5,466 bases of DNA from Actinomycetes bacterium (GTDB taxonomy: Bacteria > Actinomycetota > Coriobacteriia > Anaerosomatales > JAJZPX01). The stretch lies in NCBI GenBank assembly GCA_021811025.1, contig JAJZPX010000150.1:1-5466 (forward strand). Direction: 5' to 3'. Positions 1 to 4,968 of this stretch are shown here, one piece after another (the first letter of the stretch is position 1; every line of letters begins with the position of its first letter). Below the pieces are notes generated by a model. The model did no database searches. It was not told where the DNA came from and saw only the letters and a list, made by a program, of their open reading frames with translations. The position numbers and the translations under genes were made by a program.

Positions 1-2
1 AG

Positions 3-299
3 ATCTCGAAGATCAAGACGATGAAGGTCAACGACGAGTTCAAGACGTACGCGGACAAGGAGATCGCGGTCACGGACGCGCTGCTGAAGGAGGACCCGGT
101 CGCCAGAGCGCTCATCGGCGACCTTCGGAAGATCTACGAGCTGGTGGCGTCGGGCAAGGGGACGCCGGCCGACGTCGAGGCGATCGGCAAGCGGATCGAC
201 GCGGAGACGAAGCAGCTGACCGACCTCGAGGCACAGGCGACCAAGCAGGAGAAGGACGCCAACGCGTACTTCGACGCTCACAAGCTGGGCGGCGGGTAG
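3..299 (+). CDS. Small charged helical protein, 5'-partial, possibly YlbF-like
   Basis: The frame is open to the left edge and ends in TAG at 297-299. An ATG at 21 gives 92 residues, but no good SD precedes it and the upstream codons (ISKIKT) continue the same amphipathic helix, so I treat the gene as cut by the window. The protein is rich in K, E, D and A, has no membrane segment or signal peptide, and reads as two or three long helices, with a likely turn at ASGKGTPAD (residues 43-51 from the ATG). The order EFKTY, then KEDPVARALIGDLRKI, then GKGTPADVEAIGKRI resembles the YlbF/YmcA (Com_YlbF) helical family, whose members act as small protein-protein adaptors. This match is by eye and weak. 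The gene ends in a Gly-rich tail (KLGGG). It converges on the helicase gene, with 90 bp between their stops. Coding status is fairly sure; family is a guess. Confidence 0.65.
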   Translation: MSKIKTMKVNDEFKTYADKEIAVTDALLKEDPVARALIGDLRKIYELVASGKGTPADVEAIGKRIDAETKQLTDLEAQATKQEKDANAYFDAHKLGGG

Positions 300-389
300 G
301 CGGGGCGCTGAGAACGCGGGCGGCGCCCTCGCCGGCGCCCTCCCCGAGAACGCCGGGACGACCGTGGACGCCAGGGCCCCCGGCCTCCG
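300..389. repeat. GC-rich convergent spacer with a tandem 10-mer and short hairpin
   Basis: Between the two convergent stop codons, the 10-mer CGGCGCCCTC occurs at 321-330 and again at 333-342, a period of 12. Each copy contains the self-complementary GGCGCC. The two copies of GGCGCC (322-327 and 334-339) can form a 6-bp all-GC stem with a 6-nt loop on either strand. This could act as a bidirectional terminator for the flanking genes, but no run of T follows on either strand, so it is not a canonical intrinsic terminator. I see no other feature in this spacer. Confidence 0.3.
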
Positions 390-1616
390 CTACCTGCGCG
401 GCCCGATCCGCCGGCTGCGCGCCCTGCGCTGCACGCCGCTGCTGAACACCGGTCGAGCAGCGCGCTTCGCCTCTCGCTCCGGGTTCGGCACCACGCGCTC
501 GCTGTAGTGGAAGCCCTCGAGGTCTTCGCAAGGGATGACGCTGCCGATCAGGTTCTCGATGTCGCGCAGCCCCTCGATCTCCTCCGCGTCCATGAACGTG
601 ATAGCGGAGCCCGAGGCGCCGGCGCGCGCGGTTCGGCCGATGCGGTGCACGTAGTCCTCGGCGTTGTTCGGGACGTCGTAGTTGACGACGTGGCTGATGT
701 CGTCGACGTCGATGCCGCGCGCGACGATGTCGGTCGCGACCAGCACCCGGTACTTCCCGCTCTTGAAGCCGTCTAGCGCGTGCTGGCGCTGCGACTGCGT
801 GCGGTTGCCGTGGATGACCGCGCAGCGGATGCGATTGCGCTCGAGCGCCTTCGCGACGCGCTCGGCGCGATGCTTCGTACGCATGAAGACGAGAGTCCGC
901 TGCAGGTCACGCTGCTCCATCAAATGCACGAGCAGGTCCGTCTTCTGGAGCGCGTTGACGGGGTAGACGGACTGCGCGATCGCCTCGACCGGCGTGGCCG
1001 GAGGCGCGACGTCGACGCGCACGGGGTCTGTGAGCGCCGCGCCGATGACGTGCAGGACGGAGGCGTCCATCGTGGCCGAGAAGAGCAGGTTCTGCCGGCG
1101 TTCCGGCAGATGCCCGACGATCTTTCGCACCTGCGGCCAGAACCCCATGTCGAGCATGCGGTCCGCCTCGTCCAGCACGAGGACCTCCACGTGGCGGAGG
1201 TCGGCGTCCTTGGTGCCGACTAGGTCGAGCAGCCGGCCGGGCGTCGCGACCAACAGGTCGACGCCCTTGCGCAGCGCCTTGCGCTGCGGCTCGTATCCCA
1301 CGCCGCCGTACACGGAAGCCACGGAGTGCCCGGTGTGCCGGGAGACCTCGCGGGCGACCTCGTGGATCTGCAGCGCGAGCTCGCGGGTCGGAGTCACGAC
1401 GAGGGCGCGAATTCCGCCCCCTCGGCCGATGCGCTGGAGCGCGGGAAGCACGAACGCGGCGGTCTTGCCGGTGCCGGTCTGCGCGCAGCCGATCACGTCG
1501 CGGCCTTCGAGCGCGGCCGGGATCGCGCGCTGCTGGATTGGGGTGGGCTCTGTGTACCCCATGGCACGGACGCCTTCGAGCAGGCGCTCGTTCAAGCCCA
1601 GATTGTCGAAACTCAA
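390..1616 (-). CDS. DEAD-box ATP-dependent RNA helicase, RhlE-like
   Basis: Complete 408-residue protein with all superfamily 2 DEAD-box motifs in order. These are the Q motif around PTPIQQRAIP (25-34), motif I AQTGTGKT (45-52), Ia PTRELA (76-81), Ib TPGR (125-128), II DEAD (149-152) and III SAT (180-182). The second RecA-like domain has LVFMRT (242-247), ATDIVARGID (294-303) and HRIGRTARAG (324-333). It should unwind short RNA duplexes with ATP in the cytoplasm, as in ribosome assembly or RNA decay. The short basic tail (about 380-408, many R and K) fits RNA contact and an RhlE-like rather than DbpA/DeaD layout; no DbpA RNA-binding domain is present. I chose the TTG start at 1616-1614 because GAGAGG lies 8 nt upstream and MSFDNLGLNE is a typical RhlE beginning. 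The frame stays open to 1757, but those 47 codons look non-coding. Family is very sure; the exact substrate is unknown. Confidence 0.96.
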   Translation of the reverse strand: MSFDNLGLNERLLEGVRAMGYTEPTPIQQRAIPAALEGRDVIGCAQTGTGKTAAFVLPALQRIGRGGGIRALVVTPTRELALQIHEVAREVSRHTGHSVASVYGGVGYEPQRKALRKGVDLLVATPGRLLDLVGTKDADLRHVEVLVLDEADRMLDMGFWPQVRKIVGHLPERRQNLLFSATMDASVLHVIGAALTDPVRVDVAPPATPVEAIAQSVYPVNALQKTDLLVHLMEQRDLQRTLVFMRTKHRAERVAKALERNRIRCAVIHGNRTQSQRQHALDGFKSGKYRVLVATDIVARGIDVDDISHVVNYDVPNNAEDYVHRIGRTARAGASGSAITFMDAEEIEGLRDIENLIGSVIPCEDLEGFHYSERVVPNPEREAKRAARPVFSSGVQRRARSRRIGPRR

Positions 1617-1624
1617 GCTGTGAT

Positions 1625-1632
1625 CCTCTCCT
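1625..1632 (-). promoter_or_regulatory. Shine-Dalgarno site fixing the helicase TTG start
   Basis: On the minus strand AGGAGAGG ends 8 nt before TTG (1616). This favours TTG over the longer open frame reaching 1757, which has no comparable site. Confidence 0.75.
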
Positions 1633-1743
1633 GTGCGCCCGTCGCCGGGACCGCACCGCTTGCAGACGCGGTGAGTTCCTGGACTGAAGGCACGCAGGGC
1701 GCTCGCAGAGAGCGCAAGAGCGGCGGGATCACCGGGTCTTTTG

Positions 1744-1749
1744 TATAGT
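1744..1749 (+). promoter_or_regulatory. -10-like TATAGT, rightward
   Basis: TATAGT differs from TATAAT at one position and stands out in a GC-rich region. No -35 match is visible at 17-18 nt. A start about 7 nt downstream would fall at about 1756, right at the base of the 1757-1776 hairpin. A second AT-rich box, TATACA (1833-1838), lies closer to the gene and could be used instead, so the true promoter of the membrane-protein pair is unresolved. Confidence 0.3.
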
Positions 1750-1756
1750 CCTATCA

Positions 1757-1824
1757 ATGGCGGTCTTCGCCGCCATCGATCAGGCGGTTCGAGCGGACTC
1801 GCTGCGCGAACAGCTCAACCGCCT
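1757..1824 (+). promoter_or_regulatory. Structured intergenic segment with two strong inverted repeats
   Basis: The first repeat is ATGGCGG (1757-1763) with CCGCCAT (1770-1776), a perfect 7-bp stem with a 6-nt loop containing TTCG. It extends outward by ATC/GAT across one mismatch. The second is AGGCGGTT (1782-1789) with AACCGCCT (1817-1824), a perfect 8-bp stem, continued inward by GAGC (1791-1794) with GCTC (1813-1816) after a bulged C1790. An alternative fold pairs GTTCG (1787-1791) with CGAAC (1807-1811), plus AGCG (1792-1795) with CGCT (1800-1803). It excludes the second stem. It could be an mRNA leader, a small RNA, or DNA operator sites. No known riboswitch class is recognisable to me. 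Confidence 0.4.
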
Positions 1825-1864
1825 CGAAGCAATATACACGCCACCAGTCGTTTTGGCGAACCTG

Positions 1865-1870
1865 AAGGGA
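1865..1870 (+). promoter_or_regulatory. Shine-Dalgarno site for the GTG start at 1878
   Basis: AAGGGA ends 7 nt before the GTG codon. It decides that start over the longer open frames running through the intergenic segment. Confidence 0.65.
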
Positions 1871-1877
1871 CGCGAGG

Positions 1878-2459
1878 GTGGCCGAACGAGCGCCGGACAG
1901 CAGCCGAGTCACGATAGAGCCCACGGCGGACGGCGTGCGGATGACGCTGCCGGGACCGCGCAGCCGGCTGGTGCCGCTCGGTCTCGCGCTCCTCGTGCCG
2001 GTCGCGGTCTACTGCGCGTTCGCGACGTTCATCTGGGCGGGCGCCGCGCTCGAGACGGCGAGGGGGCTCGCGCCCGTGCCGAGGGTCCTGGTCGTGGGCG
2101 TTCTGGTGCTGATCCCCGCGCTCCCCGACGCGCTCGTCCTCATCGCGGGCGTGGAGCTGCTGTACCACCTCGCCGGGCACGAGACCCTGACGGCGACGCC
2201 CTGGATGCTCATCGACACGCGGAAGGTCCTGCTCTTCGCGCGCCGCCGCCGCTGGCCCGCGCTGCGCGTCTCGAACTTGCGGGTCTCGCCGATGTCGGGC
2301 GGCCCCCACGACGCCGATTCCATCTCGCGTCGCGGTATCCTCTTCGAGGTGGACGCGAAGCGCACGCGAGCGGTCGCGGAGGGATGCACGCCCCAGGAGG
2401 CGGCCGAGGTGTTCGAGGCGCTGCGGGAGGCCGTGAACCGGCCGACGATCACGAGATGA
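1878..2459 (+). CDS. Two-helix membrane protein of unknown function, paralogue 1
   Basis: A 193-residue protein starting at GTG. A short polar N-terminal segment (1-30, with TIEPTADGVRMTLPGP likely forming a beta hairpin) is followed by two hydrophobic helices at about 31-53 and 68-96. A C-terminal cytoplasmic-type domain of about 95 residues follows (HETLTATPWMLIDTRKVLLF..., basic stretch RRRR at 122-125). It ends in a helix, TPQEAAEVFEALREAV. The strand-rich domain capped by a C-terminal helix recalls bacterial PH-like membrane proteins, but this is inference and no family is recognised. It shares layout and many positions with the next gene: L.Y..(A/F)G.E before the domain, LxxxR.VLF.xR.R, LR..SP, and the final EALREA/AALREA helix. 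The two genes overlap by 4 bp (ATGA), so they are probably co-translated. There is no signal peptide cleavage site and there are no cysteine pairs. Confidence 0.85.
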   Translation: MAERAPDSSRVTIEPTADGVRMTLPGPRSRLVPLGLALLVPVAVYCAFATFIWAGAALETARGLAPVPRVLVVGVLVLIPALPDALVLIAGVELLYHLAGHETLTATPWMLIDTRKVLLFARRRRWPALRVSNLRVSPMSGGPHDADSISRRGILFEVDAKRTRAVAEGCTPQEAAEVFEALREAVNRPTITR

Positions 2460-2995
2460 GGGGGCGCGTGAGAGTCGACATCCGCCACGAGGACGGTGCG
2501 CTCGTCGTGCGCATGCCCGCTCCCGGTGCGCTCGCGCAGGCGCTCATCGCGCTGTCGTGGGTGCCGTTCGTGCTGATCGCGGGCGTCGTCGTCTGGGTCG
2601 CGACGGGCACGTTCGAGTCGCTCGTGGCGCACGGCGTCGCGGGCGTCGCCTCGGGCGTATTCTTCCTGGTCTTCGCGCTGCTCATCCTCGGCGCGTCGCT
2701 CGTCGGCCTGTTCGGGTCGCTGTACGGCGTCTTCGGTGCGGAGGTGGCGCGCGTCGAGGAGGGCCGGCTCACGCTCGAGCGCGTCCTGTTCGGCGTGCGG
2801 CAGCGGCAGACGTACGACGACGTGAAGGAGCTTCGGCTCGCGAGTCCCGAGGAGCGGCGGGGAAGGTGGTCGGCGCCGCCGCCGAAGCTGCGGTTCGACT
2901 CGGACGGTCACGGCCAGGCGTTCGGCGCGGGGCTGACCGACGAAGAGGCCGGCGAGGTGCTCGCGGCGCTGCGGGAGGCTATCGGCGGCTCCTAG
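2456..2995 (+). CDS. Two-helix membrane protein of unknown function, paralogue 2
   Basis: A 179-residue protein whose ATG overlaps the stop of the previous gene as ATGA. A GTG at 2468 has GAGGGGG just before it but only 3 nt away, so I prefer the coupled ATG. Layout: a beta-like N-terminus (VRVDIRHEDGALVVRMPAPG, 5-24), helices at about 27-49 and 58-86, then a soluble domain (EVARVEEGRLTLERVLFG..., 95-160) and a final helix (LTDEEAGEVLAALREAI, 160-176). The LTLERVLFG, VKELRLASPEER and LRFDSDG segments match the paralogue in order and spacing. In both proteins a short edge strand, two helices and a PH-like domain suggest an inner-membrane protein with a cytoplasmic C-domain; possible partners are each other. 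The TAG stop shares bases with the oppositely oriented oxidoreductase stop. Function unknown. Confidence 0.85.
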   Translation: MRGRVRVDIRHEDGALVVRMPAPGALAQALIALSWVPFVLIAGVVVWVATGTFESLVAHGVAGVASGVFFLVFALLILGASLVGLFGSLYGVFGAEVARVEEGRLTLERVLFGVRQRQTYDDVKELRLASPEERRGRWSAPPPKLRFDSDGHGQAFGAGLTDEEAGEVLAALREAIGGS

Positions 2996-3933
2996 CCCGC
3001 CGCCATCTCCTCGACCCGGCTCGCGAGCTCCACCGTTCGCGCCCCGGCCTCGGCGTCCACGGCGACGGGCTCCTCGCCGCGGACGGCGGCGACGAAGTTC
3101 GCGAGCTCCAGCGCGAGCGGCTCCGCGCGCCGGTCGAGGTAGGGGAGCTCCACCACGGACGACTGCCGGTAGACGCCGTCCTCCTCGTAGGTGCCGGTAG
3201 TCTCCTGCTTGATGCTGACGTCCTGCCGGATCGAGTCCGCGAGCAGGAAGCGGCCGCGCTCCGAGATGGCTATCCGGCGCACCTTGTCCTGGGTGGCGCG
3301 CGACGCCTGCAGCGACGCCACGCACCCCGAGGGGAACGACAGGACGGCCGAGGCGATGTCGAGCGTGTCCGAGAAGACCTTCGTCCCGACGGTCTCCACG
3401 CGGTCGGGATAGGAGCCGGCGAGCAGGCACGCGAGGTCGAGGTCGTGCACCATCAGGTCGAACACGATCGACTCGCGGATGCGGGGCGTGTAAGGGGACA
3501 GCCGCTCGAACTGCATGAGCAGCGGCTCGGTCACGAGCGAGACGACGGCGCGCACCGCGGGGTTGAAGCGCTCGACGTGCCCCGCGGCCACGATCACGCC
3601 CCGGCGCTTGCCCGCCTCCGCGAGGCGGCGGGCCTCGGCGGGCGTCGACGCCAGCGGCTTCTCGACCAGCACGCTCACGCCGCGCTCGATCAGCGTCCGG
3701 GCGACGGCGAAGTGCGCGGGCGTCGGCACGGCGACCACGGCGAAGTCGACGTCCGGCAGCTCGGCCGCGTCGGCGAACGGCTTCGCGCCGACGGGGGTCG
3801 CGCAGGACGCGGCGTGCGCCACGTCGGTGTCCACGACGCCGACGAGGTCCACGTCCTTCATGTGCCCCAGGATCCGCACGTGGTGGCGCCCCATGTTCCC
3901 CGCGCCCACCACGGCGCCTCTCAGCTTCCTCAC
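2992..3933 (-). CDS. Gfo/Idh/MocA-family NAD(P)-dependent oxidoreductase
   Basis: A 313-residue cytoplasmic enzyme. The N-terminal Rossmann fold shows GAVVGAGNMG (GxGxxG, residues 10-15) with VVDTD closing the second strand, where the Asp suggests NAD preference. The conserved EKP (91-93) carries the usual lysine. GHVERFNP (118-125) and the HDLD segment (163-166), with its conserved His, begin the C-terminal beta-sheet domain. GH(V/I)ERFNP is common in the subgroup annotated as UDP-sugar 3-dehydrogenases or WlbA-like enzymes, so a nucleotide-sugar substrate is plausible but not shown. I chose GTG 3933 because AGGGAGG lies 7 nt upstream; an adjacent TTG at 3936 (314 residues) is only 4 nt from it. 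The neighbouring divergent GT2 and GtrA genes support a glycan role. The stop overlaps that of the convergent membrane gene by 3 bp, with no room for a dedicated terminator. Confidence 0.93.
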   Translation of the reverse strand: MRKLRGAVVGAGNMGRHHVRILGHMKDVDLVGVVDTDVAHAASCATPVGAKPFADAAELPDVDFAVVAVPTPAHFAVARTLIERGVSVLVEKPLASTPAEARRLAEAGKRRGVIVAAGHVERFNPAVRAVVSLVTEPLLMQFERLSPYTPRIRESIVFDLMVHDLDLACLLAGSYPDRVETVGTKVFSDTLDIASAVLSFPSGCVASLQASRATQDKVRRIAISERGRFLLADSIRQDVSIKQETTGTYEEDGVYRQSSVVELPYLDRRAEPLALELANFVAAVRGEEPVAVDAEAGARTVELASRVEEMAAG

Positions 3934-3940
3934 CAACGTG

Positions 3941-3947
3941 CCTCCCT
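3941..3947 (-). promoter_or_regulatory. Shine-Dalgarno site of the oxidoreductase
   Basis: On the minus strand AGGGAGG is followed after 4 nt by TTG (3936) and after 7 nt by GTG (3933). The other strong starts in this window have 7-8 nt, which favours GTG. Confidence 0.7.
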
Positions 3948-3950
3948 GCG

Positions 3951-3960
3951 GGTCCGGACC
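3951..3960. promoter_or_regulatory. Perfect 10-bp palindrome GGTCCGGACC, operator candidate
   Basis: GGTCCGGACC is self-complementary and is followed directly by a second palindrome, TCGGCCGA (3961-3968). It lies in the -35 region of the rightward promoter and in the leader of the leftward gene. The nine bases CCGGACCTC at 3954-3962 recur exactly at 3990-3998, on the other side of the -10, with a 36-bp offset. That arrangement would suit a dimeric regulator bound at two sites, but no regulator is identified here. Confidence 0.35.
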
Positions 3961-3976
3961 TCGGCCGACATGCGCA

Positions 3977-3986
3977 GGTATATACT
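3977..3986. promoter_or_regulatory. Divergent overlapping -10 boxes (TATACT + / TATACC -)
   Basis: The only AT-rich patch in the divergent gap is the palindrome GTATATAC (3978-3985). It yields TATACT (3981-3986) rightward and TATACC (3982-3977) leftward, each a fair -10. Predicted starts are about 3992-3993 for the glycosyltransferase and about 3970 for the oxidoreductase. I see no convincing -35 in either direction. Because the boxes overlap, the two promoters would compete for polymerase. Confidence 0.45.
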
Positions 3987-3991
3987 ATCCC

Positions 3992-4014
3992 GGACCTCCG
4001 CTTGGCGGGGGTCC
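3992..4014 (+). promoter_or_regulatory. 5'-terminal hairpin in the glycosyltransferase leader
   Basis: GGACCTCCGC (3992-4001) pairs with GCGGGGGTCC (4005-4014) around a TTG loop. This gives ten pairs, nine Watson-Crick and one T-G. It begins at the predicted transcription start and ends 6 nt before the SD. It may protect the 5' end from decay or control access to the ribosome site. There is no T-run after it, so it is not a terminator. Confidence 0.5.
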
Positions 4015-4020
4015 AGCCGT

Positions 4021-4028
4021 GGAAGGAG
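4021..4028 (+). promoter_or_regulatory. Strong Shine-Dalgarno 7 nt before an ATA codon
   Basis: GGAAGGAG is one of the best anti-SD matches in the window. At the normal 7-nt distance the codon is ATA (4036), not ATG, GTG or TTG. No conventional in-frame start lies within reach downstream; the next is ATG at 4114, inside the catalytic fold. Confidence 0.7.
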
Positions 4029-4035
4029 CCGCGCC

Positions 4036-4968
4036 ATATACAAGGACAGGCGCATAGCGGCGCTCGTCCCTGCGTACAACGAGGCGGCGCACGTCGGAGG
4101 GGTCGTCCGGGGCATGCCGGACTTCGTCGACCACATCATCGTGATCGACGACTGCTCCACGGACGGAACGGCCGAAGCGGCGCGGGAGCCGGGCGACCCA
4201 AGGCTGCTGCTCCTCCGGCACGAGCGGAACCGCGGCCTGGGCGCGACGCTGATCGACGCGCACGAGGAGGCCATGAAGCTCGAGGTCGACGTCTCCGTCG
4301 TCATGGCCGGCGACGGTCAGATGGACCCGGCGTACCTCCCGGCGCTCCTCGACCCGATCGTCGAGGAAGGCTACGACTTCACCAAGGGGAACCGATTCTT
4401 CTCACGGCAGAGCTGGAAGGGCATGCCGAAGCACCGTATCTTCGGCAACGTCGTGCTCACGTTCCTGACGAAGCTCGCCACCGGCTACTGGGACATCTTC
4501 GACCCGCAGAACGGTTACACCGCGATTTCCGCGGAGGCGCAACGCGCGATCGACTGGGACGACGTCGCGCACGGGTACAGCTTCGAGAACGACGTGCTCG
4601 CGCACCTCGCGCTCGACGGCAGGCGCGTGAAGGACGTCAACATCCCCGCGGTGTACGGCGAGGAGGTCTCCGGCATCCGGCTGGGGAAGGTCGTCCCGGA
4701 GCTGCTGGGCACGCTGCGGCGCGCGTTCTGGCGGCGCGTCTTCACGCGCTACGTGGTCGCGAGCTTCTCGCCCGTCGCGCTGTTCGGGTTCTCCGCCGCC
4801 GCGCTGCTGCTGTGGTCGCTGCTGTTCGGCACGTGGGTCGTCGGCCAGAAGATCGTCGGCACGACGCCCACCACGGCGACGGTCATGATCGTCGTGCTCC
4901 CGTTCCTCATGGGGTTCGAGCTCATGCTGGCGGCGCTCGTCCTCGACATCCTCAACGCGCCGAAGTGA
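4036..4968 (+). CDS. GT2 polyprenyl-phosphate glycosyltransferase (DPM1/GtrB-like), apparent ATA start
   Basis: A 310-residue protein from the ATA at 4036. The GT-A fold shows ALVPAYNE (9-16), IIVIDDCSTDGT (34-45), RHERNRGLG (61-69), and MAGDGQMDP (90-98) where the DGQ aspartate should bind the metal and sugar nucleotide. KGNRF (118-122) and DPQNGY (156-161) are also typical of dolichol/undecaprenyl-phosphate sugar transferases. Two hydrophobic helices (about 240-268 and 281-305) anchor the C-terminus. It likely transfers a hexose or related sugar from a nucleotide donor to undecaprenyl phosphate at the inner face of the membrane. Start choice: homologues as I know them begin M-Y-K-x-[RK]-[RK]-I, matching IYKDRRI with ATA in the Met position. 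The alternative ATG at 3970 adds 22 residues of unlikely sequence and lies upstream of the probable -10. The stop overlaps the next gene's GTG, pointing to an operon with the GtrA protein. Confidence 0.92.
   Translation: MYKDRRIAALVPAYNEAAHVGGVVRGMPDFVDHIIVIDDCSTDGTAEAAREPGDPRLLLLRHERNRGLGATLIDAHEEAMKLEVDVSVVMAGDGQMDPAYLPALLDPIVEEGYDFTKGNRFFSRQSWKGMPKHRIFGNVVLTFLTKLATGYWDIFDPQNGYTAISAEAQRAIDWDDVAHGYSFENDVLAHLALDGRRVKDVNIPAVYGEEVSGIRLGKVVPELLGTLRRAFWRRVFTRYVVASFSPVALFGFSAAALLLWSLLFGTWVVGQKIVGTTPTTATVMIVVLPFLMGFELMLAALVLDILNAPK

Larger units (their letters stand above)
1617..1756 (-). promoter_or_regulatory. Putative long helicase leader with hairpin and -10-like box
   Basis: On the minus strand TATACA (1747-1742) is the best -10-like hexamer upstream of the helicase, though I find no good -35. 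If used, transcription would start near 1735 and leave a leader of about 120 nt. Within it GCGCTC and GAGCGC (1699-1704 and 1710-1715) form a perfect 6-bp stem with a 5-nt loop. Long structured leaders are known for some DEAD-box helicase mRNAs, where they serve autoregulation or cold response; that role here is inference. Confidence 0.35.

Noticed and set aside
318..342. Intrinsic terminator between the first gene and the helicase.
   Set aside because: The GC stem is short and no T-run follows on either strand, so I kept it only as a repeat with low confidence.
780..1748. Several plus-strand frames opposite the helicase, up to about 209 codons.
   Set aside because: All are antisense to a complete, motif-perfect helicase and show no family signature, so they are shadow frames.
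1782..1824. tRNA or T-box leader suggested by GGTTCGAGC and the nearby stems.
   Set aside because: No cloverleaf, no matching acceptor stem or anticodon arm of the right size, and no T-box motif could be found.
1757..2455. Extension of the second membrane gene upstream to ATG 1757 (412 codons).
   Set aside because: The added stretch lies out of frame over the first membrane gene and is Arg/Ala/Gly shadow sequence. The coupled ATG at 2456 matches the paralogue's length and layout.
2009..3430. A 473-codon minus-strand frame opposite the membrane-protein pair and in another frame of the oxidoreductase.
   Set aside because: Low-complexity Arg-rich product with no motif or SD. The overlapping frames carry clear protein families or membrane helices.
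2557..4035. An open frame running from 2557 through the oxidoreductase into the glycosyltransferase (803 codons in all).
   Set aside because: The first part is antisense to the oxidoreductase and has a composition dominated by Arg, Ala and Gly, as expected of a GC-rich shadow frame. Only the part from 4036 has a recognisable fold.
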